64,000 nucleotides of DNA, from assembly GCA_035629775.1 (NCBI GenBank), contig DASPHG010000045.1:1-64000 (forward strand), given 5' to 3'. Under the pieces are notes generated by a model. The model searched no databases and was not told the DNA's origin. It saw only the letters and a list, made by a program, of their open reading frames with translations. Of the stretch, positions 32,405 through 40,576 are shown piece after piece (the stretch's first letter is position 1; each line of letters begins with the position of its first letter). This stretch comes from DASPHG01 sp035629775. Its GTDB lineage: Bacteria; Actinomycetota; Thermoleophilia; Solirubrobacterales; Thermoleophilaceae. A program made the translations under genes and the position numbers.

Positions 32405-33492
32405 GGACCGGGGCGAACGTATCGCCTCCGGTGCAGGACCACGCCCAACAGGGCGAGCGGTAGCGGCAGCCAGTACGTGAAGAGCCGGTACGCGAATGTC
32501 GCGACCACCGCATCCGCCGGCTCGACCCCCGCGAGCGCCAGCGTCGTCGTCAGGCCCGCCTCGACGAAGCCCAGCCCGCCCGGCGTAATCGGGATCTGAG
32601 CCAGTAGCTGCGCCGTGCAGTAGGCAAGCAAGACGAGCGCGGGCCGCGGCGTAGAGCCGACGGCGGCCAGAGCGGCCAGCAGCGTCGCGTAGTCGAAGGC
32701 CCAGCGGCCCACGCCGGCCGCAAGCCCGGACGGCCACCGCGGACGGATGCTGGAGAGGATCCGGGCGCGCTCGCGCAGCAGCCGAGCCGGCAGCGTCTGG
32801 AGCGGCTCGGCGTGCCGCCGGATCCGGTTGCGCGCCCTCTGCACGACGCGGCCGACCCACTCGAGCGGCCGGTCGAAGGCGAGCATCGTCACGCCGACGA
32901 CGAACAGGACGAGGAACAGCCCCAGTCCGCCGATGGCCCCCTCGACGAGGCTCCTGTTCACGGCGCCCCGGGCGAGCGCGGGCGCGGCCAGCACGGGGAG
33001 CGCCAGCACGATCGCGAGTGTCAGCAGGTTCGCAGCGGTGAGTCCGGAAACCGCGGTCGCGCGCTGCATCCCCGACTCGACCAGCATGCGGTACTGGAGC
33101 GCCGCGCCGATCGCCGCGCCGCCGGGCGCGATCTTCGCCACGCCGTTGCTCGCGAGCTGAGACGTGGCCACGGCGAACCAGCCGGCCCGCGTCGCGATGC
33201 GCTGAAGCCACCAGAGACACAGGACCGCCGCCACCTGCGAAGCCGTCATGACCGCCAACCAGCCCGGCGTCAGCTCCGCGAGGCTCTGCCAGGAGCCGAG
33301 CGTCTCGATCAGAGTCGGCGCGACGAGATAGAGCGAGATCGCGGTGACGGCCAGCCACGCGGCGGACCGGAGCAGCCGCCTGCGCGACGGGCGTCGCGCG
33401 TCTCCGCGGGCGATCTCGCCCGGCACGTCGGCCCGGTGCTCGAGAGCGGTCTCGAGCCGGTCTCCCAGGCTCCGGCGCGTTGCGGCGCCCAT
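32371..33492 (-). CDS. Flippase-like / lysylphosphatidylglycerol synthase TM-domain family membrane protein
   Basis: 373 residues with an Arg-rich cytosolic N-terminus, then about eight TM segments (AWLAVTAISLYLVAPTLIE, AVMTASQVAAVLCLWWLQR, VNGANLL-like TAANLLTLAIVLALPVL). The conserved KIAPGGAAIGAALQYRML and IPITPGGLGFVEAGLT loops identify the UPF0104/AglD-like family, which is thought to move or synthesise membrane lipids. No cytosolic synthetase domain is attached. Its 3' end runs 34 nt into the convergent EAL gene. Confidence 0.85.
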   Translation of the reverse strand: MGAATRRSLGDRLETALEHRADVPGEIARGDARRPSRRRLLRSAAWLAVTAISLYLVAPTLIETLGSWQSLAELTPGWLAVMTASQVAAVLCLWWLQRIATRAGWFAVATSQLASNGVAKIAPGGAAIGAALQYRMLVESGMQRATAVSGLTAANLLTLAIVLALPVLAAPALARGAVNRSLVEGAIGGLGLFLVLFVVGVTMLAFDRPLEWVGRVVQRARNRIRRHAEPLQTLPARLLRERARILSSIRPRWPSGLAAGVGRWAFDYATLLAALAAVGSTPRPALVLLAYCTAQLLAQIPITPGGLGFVEAGLTTTLALAGVEPADAVVATFAYRLFTYWLPLPLALLGVVLHRRRYVRPGPHSADGRGRPM

Positions 33493-33500
33493 CGTCGGGC

Positions 33501-34388
33501 TCAGACTTCAGCCGTATCCCACGCCTCGGCCGGCTGCGCGTCTCCGGCCCGGGCGTCGGACGGCCGGGGCCGAAACGGCCGTTGCTCGAGGACGCCGCCC
33601 CGGCCCACCCTCACGGCGGTGGACGGGGGTATCTCGTGCCACACGCCGGGCAGGTCCGAGAAGGGCTCGGAGACGATCAGGCGGTCGTCCGGACTGAGCC
33701 GCTGGAAGCGTTCGTTATCCGGGTGGAGCCGCGCGATCGCGTCCACGTCGGCGGACGCGAAGAGCGACCGCGGCTTGCCCTCGCTCGCGTACCGCACGGC
33801 CCAGAGGCTCGTGCCGTCCGAGACGCCGAAGCTCGCCTGCACCATTGCCCTCGCGCCGCAGCTCCGCGCGGTGTCCTCGATGAATCCGACCGTTCGCTCG
33901 AGTGCTGTGACCGGGTCGTCCTCCAAGCCCATGGTCAGCGCGAGGTGAAATACGACCTCGGTGTCCGTCGAGCCCTCGATTTCGGAGAACAGGCTCGGAT
34001 CGACGGCGAGCATAAGATCCCGGCGGATCACCGGGAGCTCGTCGACGAAGCCGTTGTGCACGAACAGCCACGACCCGTGCCGGAACGGGTGGCAGTTCGT
34101 CTGCTGCACGGCGGAGCCGATCGCCGCGCGGACGTGGGCGAGGAAGAGTGGCGATTCCACGTGGGCCGCGAGCTCGCGGAGGTTGGCATCGCTCCAGGCC
34201 GGGGCGACGCTGCGATAGATGCCGGGCCCGGTCCCCGCCCCGTACCACCCCACACCGAACCCGTCGCCGTTCGTCGGCTCCGCGCCCATTCGCGAATGCA
34301 GGCTCTGGTCGACGATCCCGTGCTGCGTGTTGAAGAGAAGCTCCTCCATCAACACCGACTGGCCGAGCCAGCCCATCCAGCGGCACAT
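33501..34388 (-). CDS. Class II glutamine amidotransferase (EgtC/YafJ-like)
   Basis: 295 residues beginning MCRWMGW: Cys2 is the N-terminal nucleophile after Met removal. Other Ntn motifs are GAEPTNGDGFGVGWYG, FLAHVRAAIGS, QQTNCHPFRHGSWLFVHNG and EGSTDTEVVF. These proteins hydrolyse a gamma-glutamyl amide; EgtC removes gamma-glutamate in ergothioneine synthesis, while others are uncharacterised. The neighbours do not include egtB or egtD, so the specific pathway is open. 8 nt upstream of the flippase-like gene and likely co-transcribed. Confidence 0.87.
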   Translation of the reverse strand: MCRWMGWLGQSVLMEELLFNTQHGIVDQSLHSRMGAEPTNGDGFGVGWYGAGTGPGIYRSVAPAWSDANLRELAAHVESPLFLAHVRAAIGSAVQQTNCHPFRHGSWLFVHNGFVDELPVIRRDLMLAVDPSLFSEIEGSTDTEVVFHLALTMGLEDDPVTALERTVGFIEDTARSCGARAMVQASFGVSDGTSLWAVRYASEGKPRSLFASADVDAIARLHPDNERFQRLSPDDRLIVSEPFSDLPGVWHEIPPSTAVRVGRGGVLEQRPFRPRPSDARAGDAQPAEAWDTAEV

Positions 34389-34403
34389 TGCGGTGCTCCC
34401 TTG

Positions 34404-36458
34404 TCAGCTCTGCATCGGAGTCTGGTCTGCAGACCCGCCGGGAACCAGGGCGCCAGCATCCGGATTCCCCGTGGTGTCAGCGCCCGTAACCGCCGCAGAG
34501 CCGTCATTGCACGCCGTGCGCCACGAGCGCAGCAGCCGATGGACCGCTTCCGCGCCCACCACGGGCCCCTGGGGCGCGCGGAAGTGCGACGGATACAGGA
34601 TGAACGGCTGGGTCTGGGGACCGCCGAGGCCGCCGTGGAAGGAGATGAGCTCCTCGAACGCGCAGCCCTCCTCGACCACGGGGTCGTAGAAGCTGTTCAC
34701 TGCGATGTCCGGAACGTGGCGGAAGCCGTCGGTGCGCCGGAGGTGGCGCGCCGCGTTCGGGGCGAACGGTGCGAGCGGGTCGATGCCGGTCACGGCTCCG
34801 TCGGCGAGCCGGTGCGTGCCTTCCGCACCGAGCGCCACCGCGCCGTCGACGTCCGACCGCACCAACAGGAACGCTATGTGCGGGTGCGCGCGCAGCGTGG
34901 GGACCAGGTCGGGGTGGCGCGCGTTGATCTCCTCCAGGGTCAGCCGATTGGGGCTCTCCATGAGGTAGATCAGGCCGAGGTTGCCGGAACCGAGGACGAC
35001 CGCGTCCTCGTGGACGGTCCGCGGTTCGCGCTCGCCGGTGGCGTCGGTCTGACCGGTCGCCTCCTCGACCGACCGGCGGACCGCGGCCGCGTTCTCGTCC
35101 CCGGCGGGGATCGACTCCGCGCGTGCGCCGGACAGCGACTTGCTCACCAGCTCGTCGAGCCCGTGGCCATTGCGCTGACGGAAGGTCGCGCCCTGCGTCT
35201 GCCCGTGGTCGGACAGAACGACGATCTCGTACGGCCGGGGCGCGTACCGGCGGGCGCGCGAGATGAGCTCGAGCCGCTGGTCGAGCTTGCGAAGCGCCTC
35301 GAGCGTGTCGGGCCGTTCGAGACCCGAGTGGTGCGCGACCTCGTCGTAGCCGGCGAACGTCGCGTACACGGCGGGCACACCACGGAACATGTCCTGCAGG
35401 ACCGAGAAGACAACGAGATCGCGCACCCACACGCACACACCGGCGCGCAGCAGCGGGTACGTGCCGCCGCGCGCCCCTCGGGGTCGGACGTCGCGCCGCC
35501 GCTGGCGCGCCGCGGCGATCAGCTCGAGGCAGACCTCCCAGACCACGAGGACCACCGTCCGCGTGACGTTGGATCCATTCGCGAGGAACGCGCGGTAACC
35601 CGGATTCGCCTTCTTCTCCGCGGAGAGGCGGCTGACCGTCAGGATCGTGGCGTCGGCGTGCCCCGACAGCAGATTGCCTCGGCTCGTCCCGCCGTCGCTG
35701 AGCAGCCCGGACCCGTTCGTTCGCGCATGCTCGATCGCCGCGCAGTCGTCCGGATTCGAGCAGCTCACGATCTTTCCGGAGGGCTTGTCAACCCACCGGA
35801 AGGCGGGGATGTCCTCGTTGTCCCCGAGCAGGATCCCGGCCTGGCTGGCCCCCGTTTGTGAGGAGAGGTCGGTCTCCCATTCGACGAGGTGGTACTCGCC
35901 GCTCGCCAACCATCGGGCCATGCTCGGTGCGTTGCCGTCTCGAATCGCCTTGCGGAGGACGGGCAGGGCGAGCCCGTCGATCTCGAGGAACAGGACCCCC
36001 GCGGCATCGGTTTCGACGACGCTGCCGCTGCGCCGCGCCACGCGCCGCGCGACGCGCAGCGTGTAGCCGTCATCGTCGTCGATGCCGGCAACCACCGCCA
36101 ACGCGATGCTGACCGCGGAGGCGACGAGGGCGACCGCCAGCGCCGCCCCGAATCCGTCCACGTCCAAGAGCTCGGGCGCGATTTCCGCCGCGATCAGCAG
36201 CAGCGCCGCGTCCAGGGCGAGTACGAGGAAGAAACCGATCGCGACCGTGAATGGAAGTCGCAGCGCGGCCACGAGCGGCGGTAGGAGCGCATTCAGGACC
36301 GCGACGAGCGCCGCGACCGCCATCGCGCCTGCGAGGCTCCCAATGTCGGCACCGTCGACGAACCCGGCTGCGACCAGCAGCGCAACGCCCGACACCAGCC
36401 AGGAGGCGGCCAGCCGGGCCGGACGCAGTCGCGGCCGCTCGGGGCGCCAGCCGGTCAG
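34404..36458 (-). CDS. Phage-holin-like membrane domain fused to alkaline phosphatase/phosphodiesterase domain
   Basis: 684 residues if translation starts at CTG 36458, which has GGAGGAG 6 nt upstream, overlapping the stop of the preceding gene. The first GTG (36395) would remove the LTGWRPERPRLRPARLAASW leader that fits the family. Residues 1-125 hold four TM helices of the Phage_holin_4_2 type. The rest is a type I phosphodiesterase/alkaline-phosphatase fold: FLEIDGLALPVLRKA, TGASQAG (nucleophile region), TFAGYDEVAHHSG, VVLSDHGQTQG and SFHGGLGGPQTQPF. The catalytic domain probably faces outside and acts on phospho-substrates of envelope lipids or teichoic-like polymers (inference). Confidence 0.85.
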   Translation of the reverse strand: MTGWRPERPRLRPARLAASWLVSGVALLVAAGFVDGADIGSLAGAMAVAALVAVLNALLPPLVAALRLPFTVAIGFFLVLALDAALLLIAAEIAPELLDVDGFGAALAVALVASAVSIALAVVAGIDDDDGYTLRVARRVARRSGSVVETDAAGVLFLEIDGLALPVLRKAIRDGNAPSMARWLASGEYHLVEWETDLSSQTGASQAGILLGDNEDIPAFRWVDKPSGKIVSCSNPDDCAAIEHARTNGSGLLSDGGTSRGNLLSGHADATILTVSRLSAEKKANPGYRAFLANGSNVTRTVVLVVWEVCLELIAAARQRRRDVRPRGARGGTYPLLRAGVCVWVRDLVVFSVLQDMFRGVPAVYATFAGYDEVAHHSGLERPDTLEALRKLDQRLELISRARRYAPRPYEIVVLSDHGQTQGATFRQRNGHGLDELVSKSLSGARAESIPAGDENAAAVRRSVEEATGQTDATGEREPRTVHEDAVVLGSGNLGLIYLMESPNRLTLEEINARHPDLVPTLRAHPHIAFLLVRSDVDGAVALGAEGTHRLADGAVTGIDPLAPFAPNAARHLRRTDGFRHVPDIAVNSFYDPVVEEGCAFEELISFHGGLGGPQTQPFILYPSHFRAPQGPVVGAEAVHRLLRSWRTACNDGSAAVTGADTTGNPDAGALVPGGSADQTPMQS

Positions 36459-36461
36459 GGC

Positions 36462-36851
36462 TTACTCCTCCGCCAGGCCGTACACGGTGAGGCCGTAGAT
36501 GATCATGCCGTCGATGACGAGCACGACCACCGTCCACACCGGGTACGCGGCGATCGACAGCAGGGCCACCGTCGCGTGCAGGACGGCGAGCATGATCCCG
36601 AGATACACGCCGAAGCCGCGCCGCCCGAGGATCAGCAGGCCTGCCGCGACCTGCGCCGCGGCGAGCGCGAGGTACATCACGCCCCACATCGACAGATCGC
36701 CGAACAGCAGCTCATCGGCCGCGAAGTAGTCGTCGTTCGCGAGCGCGGCCACGCCGTAGATGCCGTTGAAGGCCGCCGCGGCGATGAACAACACCGCGGC
36801 GAAGGTCAGCCAGCCTCCGCCCTCCGGTGCCGGCGCGTGCGCGTGCGACAT
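36462..36851 (-). CDS. DUF7144-like small membrane protein (paralogue 1 of 3)
   Basis: 129 residues, ATG with GGAAGGA ribosome site. After a His/Pro head come four TM helices. The shared motifs with 49740-50144 and 50262-50669 are GGGWLTFAAVLF, FNGIYGVAAL, NDDYFAADELLFGDLSMWG, and IDGMIIYGLTVYG. Function unknown. It lies directly upstream of the holin-phosphodiesterase gene and is translationally linked to it. Confidence 0.85.
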   Translation of the reverse strand: MSHAHAPAPEGGGWLTFAAVLFIAAAAFNGIYGVAALANDDYFAADELLFGDLSMWGVMYLALAAAQVAAGLLILGRRGFGVYLGIMLAVLHATVALLSIAAYPVWTVVVLVIDGMIIYGLTVYGLAEE

Positions 36852-36931
36852 GGTCTCGGTCCTTCCGTCGGAGCCAGTCCCTGCAATGTGGCCGCGACTA
36901 CGTCGCCGGGCAAGTGGGTGCGCCAGCGTCC

Positions 36932-37654
36932 CTAGGTAGCGTGTACATCACTTTCGGACAGGTAGATCAGCGCCGCTTTCACGCGCCGGCTGACGTCCTC
37001 CGCGAAGGTCAGCCCGAGTTTCAGGAAGATCGCGTTGATGTGCTTCTCGACGGCGCGCTTGGTCAGAACCAGCTCGTCGGCAATCGCCTGGTTGCTGTGC
37101 CCCCGTGCCACGAACGTGAGGATCTCGATCTCACGCGGGGTCAGCTCCGCGAGCGGCGAGTGCTCGACGCGCTCACGAGCGGCGACGAGGTTCTCGACGA
37201 CCTTCGCGTCGATCACCGAGCCGCCCTGGGCCACGGCCTCGATGGCGGCGACGAGCTGCCCGCGATGCTGGATTCGCTCCTTCAGCAGATAGGCGCGCCG
37301 GTCTGAGCCCTTCGCCAGCAGCGCGAGACCGTAGCGTGGCTCGGCGAACTGGCTCAGGACCACCACGCCGATGTCCGGGTGGCTCTCACGGAGGGTCTCG
37401 GCCACCTGCAGTCCTTCGTCGGCGCCCGACGGCGGCATGCGTATGTCGGTGACGACCACGTCCGGGTCGCGCTCCTCGATCGCCAGCAACAGCGAGTCAC
37501 GGTCGCCGCACGCTTCGACCACCTCGATCCCGTCGGCGGCCGCCAGGACGTGCATCAGAGCCTCCCGAACGAGGTAGCTGTCGTCTGCGAGCACGACCCG
37601 AATGTCTCGCCCCCTGTCTTCCGTCGAATCCAGGGCAGGCGCTGTTTCGGACAC
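36932..37654 (-). CDS. NarL/LuxR-family response regulator
   Basis: About 240 residues. Receiver domain IRVVLADDSYLVREALMHVL with phospho-acceptor Asp in VVVTDIRMPPSG and a Lys in AYLLKERI; LuxR HTH with LTPREIEILTFVARGHSNQA, ELVLTKRAVEKHINAIFLKL. The start is uncertain: GTG 37654 gives a 16-residue head, ATG 37699 (GGAG 12 nt upstream) gives 15 more; the frame to 37786 would run into the divergent gene. The nearest kinase is at 38705-40534. Likely regulates envelope or stress genes around it (inference). Confidence 0.85.
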   Translation of the reverse strand: MSETAPALDSTEDRGRDIRVVLADDSYLVREALMHVLAAADGIEVVEACGDRDSLLLAIEERDPDVVVTDIRMPPSGADEGLQVAETLRESHPDIGVVVLSQFAEPRYGLALLAKGSDRRAYLLKERIQHRGQLVAAIEAVAQGGSVIDAKVVENLVAARERVEHSPLAELTPREIEILTFVARGHSNQAIADELVLTKRAVEKHINAIFLKLGLTFAEDVSRRVKAALIYLSESDVHAT

Positions 37655-37778
37655 TGCGACCAGGGTAGCCGGGAATGCTCGTGTGCGCACGCCCTCCATC
37701 GGGTGGGGCGTCTCCTTGCCCGCACCCGGGCGCGTGATGAGAGTGAGAAGGGCGTCCAGGTAGAGAGAAGGAGACCAC

Positions 37779-38276
37779 GTGAGCAACCTCGTCGCTATCG
37801 CTTATGACGACGTGGACACGCCCAAGCGCGTGCTTCGAGAGCTGCAGGCTCTGAGCCTCGAGCACGCGATCGCGATGGACGACGCGGTCATCGTCGAGCA
37901 CGAGGCAGCCAAGGGCAAGATCAAGCTGCATCAGACGGCCAAGCCGGCCGCGGCCGGAGCCGCCGGGGGCGCGGTCTGGGGTGGGCTGATCGGTCTGCTG
38001 TTCCTCGCGCCCTTCATCGGGATGGCCGTCGGAGCGGCCAGCGGAGCGACGGCCGGGGCGCTTGCGGACCTGGGAGTCGACGACCGGTTCATGAAGCAGC
38101 TCGGCGAGGAGCTCCAGCCGGGCGCCGGGGCCCTGATCGTCCTGGTGCGGGAATCGACCCCCGACAAGGTGCTCCCGCGCATCAGCGAGTTCGGCGGCCG
38201 AGTGATCCACTCGTCGCTGTCCGACGAGGCCGAGTCGCGCCTTCGTGACGCGCTCGGTGCCGCCCCGGTGCTGTAG
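37779..38276 (+). CDS. DUF1269 membrane protein
   Basis: 165 residues, GTG with AGAAGGAG ribosome site. Begins SNLVAIAYDDVDTPKRVLREL and has a central Gly/Ala-rich membrane hairpin (AGAAGGAVWGGLIGLLFLAP, FIGMAVGAASGATAGALADL), then a cytosolic tail with LVRESTPDKVL. This is the standard DUF1269 layout, widespread in actinobacteria near stress genes; function unknown. It is 27 nt ahead of the receiver-only regulator and probably co-transcribed. Confidence 0.87.
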   Translation: MSNLVAIAYDDVDTPKRVLRELQALSLEHAIAMDDAVIVEHEAAKGKIKLHQTAKPAAAGAAGGAVWGGLIGLLFLAPFIGMAVGAASGATAGALADLGVDDRFMKQLGEELQPGAGALIVLVRESTPDKVLPRISEFGGRVIHSSLSDEAESRLRDALGAAPVL

Positions 38277-38303
38277 CACGGCACTGGGTGCGAGGCGAAG
38301 GCA

Positions 38304-38708
38304 GTGCCCGCCCAGACAGGAACGGACGAGCGCCCGGTCACGGTGCTCGCGGTTGACGATCAGAAGACCTTCTTGCGCGCAGCCCGCACTCTGATCGCGG
38401 CGACACCCGGGTTCGAGCAGGTCGGCGAGGCCCACTCGGGGGAGGAGGCCCTCGCGTTGGCCGCCGACCTGAACCCGGACTTCGTGCTGGTGGACGTGCG
38501 GATGCCGGGCATGGACGGGATCGAGACTGCGCGCCGGCTCATGGCCGCCGACAGCTCTGCCATGGTCGTGCTGGTTTCTCTCGACGAGGTGCCGGAGCTT
38601 CCCTCGGCCGTCACCTCTTTGGGCGCGGCCGCCCACGTCCGGAAGCAGGACCTCTCCGCGGCCACCCTCCGCGACCTCTGGGCTGCTCACGGACGCGGCG
38701 ACGACTAA
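38304..38708 (+). CDS. Receiver-only response regulator (CheY-like)
   Basis: 134 residues from GTG (weak ribosome site GCGAAGG). One receiver domain: TVLAVDDQKTFLRAARTLI, acceptor Asp in VLVDVRMPGMDGIETA, Ser in VVLVSLDE, and Lys in HVRKQDLS. No DNA-binding domain. Its stop overlaps the convergent histidine kinase stop by 4 nt. Could accept phosphate from that kinase or act as a phosphate sink for the NarL-type regulator at 36932 (inference). Confidence 0.85.
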   Translation: MPAQTGTDERPVTVLAVDDQKTFLRAARTLIAATPGFEQVGEAHSGEEALALAADLNPDFVLVDVRMPGMDGIETARRLMAADSSAMVVLVSLDEVPELPSAVTSLGAAAHVRKQDLSAATLRDLWAAHGRGDD

Positions 38709-40534
38709 GCGGCTGGGGCCGTCGGCACGCGGCCGCTGACGGTGGTCCCGACGTGCGGGATCGTCGTGATCTGAACGTCGCCCCCGAGCGCGGTCGCGCG
38801 GTCGCGCATATTGGTGAGGCCACCGCCCGGAAGGATCGCGGCGTCCGGTGAGCCCATCCCGTCGTCACGGACGCTGAAGCGGATCTCCGCCTGGTACTCG
38901 CCGTCCAGGCGCACGAATACGCGACGCGCTCGTTCCGCGTGCTTGAGGACGTTCTGGATCGCCTCGAGTACGCAGAAGTAGACGGCGCTTTCGACCTCCG
39001 GCGGATACCGCCCGACGTCGTACGAGTCCACGTCGACCTTGAGCGGCGTGCGCGCCGCGACCGCTCGGACGGCCTCGGTCAGGCCGATGTCGGCGAGCAG
39101 CGGCGGGTAGACGCCGTGCGCCAGCATGCGAACCTCCTCGAGCGTGGTGTCCACCTCCTGCTCGAGCCGACGTAGGGCGCGCGCACATTCGGCCGGGTCA
39201 GTGCGCACGAGATCCGCGGCGAGCTCGAGCTCGATCCGCAGCGCGACGAGGCGCTGCTGTGCCCCGTCGTGGAGGTCGCGCTCGATGCGCCTCCGCTCGC
39301 GCTCGACGCTTGCGGCGGTTCGTGCGGTCGATTCGCGCTGCTCACGCCTGAACACGCTCGCTTCGAGGGTCAGGCGCTGGTTTTCGACGGCGATGGCCGC
39401 CATGGCGATTCCTGCCTCGATCGCATCCGGGGAGGTGGTCAGCGCCTCGTCGTGAATCGCACCGGCGAAGACCCCTTCGCCGCTCCGAACCTCCGTGAGC
39501 GAGCGACCGGAGCCGGGGCGCGGCGTCTGGAGGGACTCGCCCCAGGAGTCGACCCATCCGCCGGTTCCGTCGCCGGCCGGGAAGACGATTTGGATCATCG
39601 GGTCGTCGAAGGCCTGGGCGAGCGAGCGCCGAAGAGATGCGGCGTCCGGCGCGGAGTGCAGGGTCCCGCCGAGATGTCGCAGGGCATCGCCGGTGAACAC
39701 GCGCCACCTCACGAGACCGATGAGGAAGCCGATGACGATGGCCGGGGTGGCGAAGGCCAGCAGCCACGCCGTCACCTCGACCCACACCGCCGACGCGTCG
39801 AGGTCCCGGGTGAGGAAGCCGAGGCCGACCAGGGCGCACCGCGCGACGCCGAGCGCGAGCACCGGCGTGAGCATTCGCCGTGCCAGCGGGGTGGCGTCGA
39901 GCATCCGTTGACGCAGGCGGAGTACGACAGCAGCCGTCACCGCGATTATGAAAAGCGTGCCGGCCGGTCGCATGAACGACTCGACGAAGGCGGGCTCCTG
40001 GCTGAGCAGGAAGAAGGCGTTGTCGGGACAGCCTCTGGTGCAGCCTGTGTACGCACTCGGCACGCTGAAGGTCTCGGCCAGAAACAGCCGGGGCAGAAAC
40101 AGGATCGCGACGACCGCGCCCATCGCTCCGACCAGCGTGCGGTCCGCCGCCTCCGGCAGCCGCCCCGTGGGGTACGACAGGATCAGGTAGACGAGGAGCA
40201 CCTCGGTGAACCAGCCGGCGGTTCGCCCGACGGTGTACGCCAGGCTGTCCTGCGACTCCGCGAGCGTGCTGACGAAGAGTGCCGCGCCGGTCGCGATCAG
40301 CACCGCGCTGAAGCGCCCGGCTTCGCGGCGCTTCCAGGTGACCAGGCCGGCCACGAGTGGGATGCCCACGATCAGCGCTCGACCGGCGGCCGCCAGCTCC
40401 GTGTTCGAGCCGTTTCCGCCTGCGGTGATCGCCGCGGAGCCGCCGATGGCGGCGACCGCGCAGAGGGTCAGTCCAATCCATCGCGGATCTCTTGAGCCAG
40501 CGAGGTCGCGACCGGCCGGAACGGCTATGTCCAT
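38705..40534 (-). CDS. Membrane-bound NarL-type sensor histidine kinase
   Basis: 609 residues. Eight or so N-terminal TM helices (to about residue 285), a cytosolic GAF-like region, then HisKA_3 with the phospho-acceptor His in RRRIERDLHDGAQQRLVALR, and a HATPase with N-box EAIQNVLKHAE and DDGMGSP. The region between TM helices has Cys (YTGCTRGCPDN) that may be extracytoplasmic. NarL-type kinases pair with LuxR regulators, and one is 1 kb away (36932-37654). The signal is unknown. Confidence 0.9.
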   Translation of the reverse strand: MDIAVPAGRDLAGSRDPRWIGLTLCAVAAIGGSAAITAGGNGSNTELAAAGRALIVGIPLVAGLVTWKRREAGRFSAVLIATGAALFVSTLAESQDSLAYTVGRTAGWFTEVLLVYLILSYPTGRLPEAADRTLVGAMGAVVAILFLPRLFLAETFSVPSAYTGCTRGCPDNAFFLLSQEPAFVESFMRPAGTLFIIAVTAAVVLRLRQRMLDATPLARRMLTPVLALGVARCALVGLGFLTRDLDASAVWVEVTAWLLAFATPAIVIGFLIGLVRWRVFTGDALRHLGGTLHSAPDAASLRRSLAQAFDDPMIQIVFPAGDGTGGWVDSWGESLQTPRPGSGRSLTEVRSGEGVFAGAIHDEALTTSPDAIEAGIAMAAIAVENQRLTLEASVFRREQRESTARTAASVERERRRIERDLHDGAQQRLVALRIELELAADLVRTDPAECARALRRLEQEVDTTLEEVRMLAHGVYPPLLADIGLTEAVRAVAARTPLKVDVDSYDVGRYPPEVESAVYFCVLEAIQNVLKHAERARRVFVRLDGEYQAEIRFSVRDDGMGSPDAAILPGGGLTNMRDRATALGGDVQITTIPHVGTTVSGRVPTAPAA

Positions 40535-40576
40535 AGGCGGACTCTCTCGTCACCCTGCGCTGAGCGGACCTCCAGT

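Noticed and set aside
32371..34388. Ergothioneine biosynthesis cluster
   Set aside because: An EgtC-like amidotransferase and a GCS2 ligase are near each other, but no egtB, egtD or egtE is present and unrelated genes separate them.
33480..35861. 793-codon plus-strand frame
   Set aside because: Mirror of the amidotransferase and holin-phosphodiesterase genes in a high-GC genome; composition typical of shadow frames.
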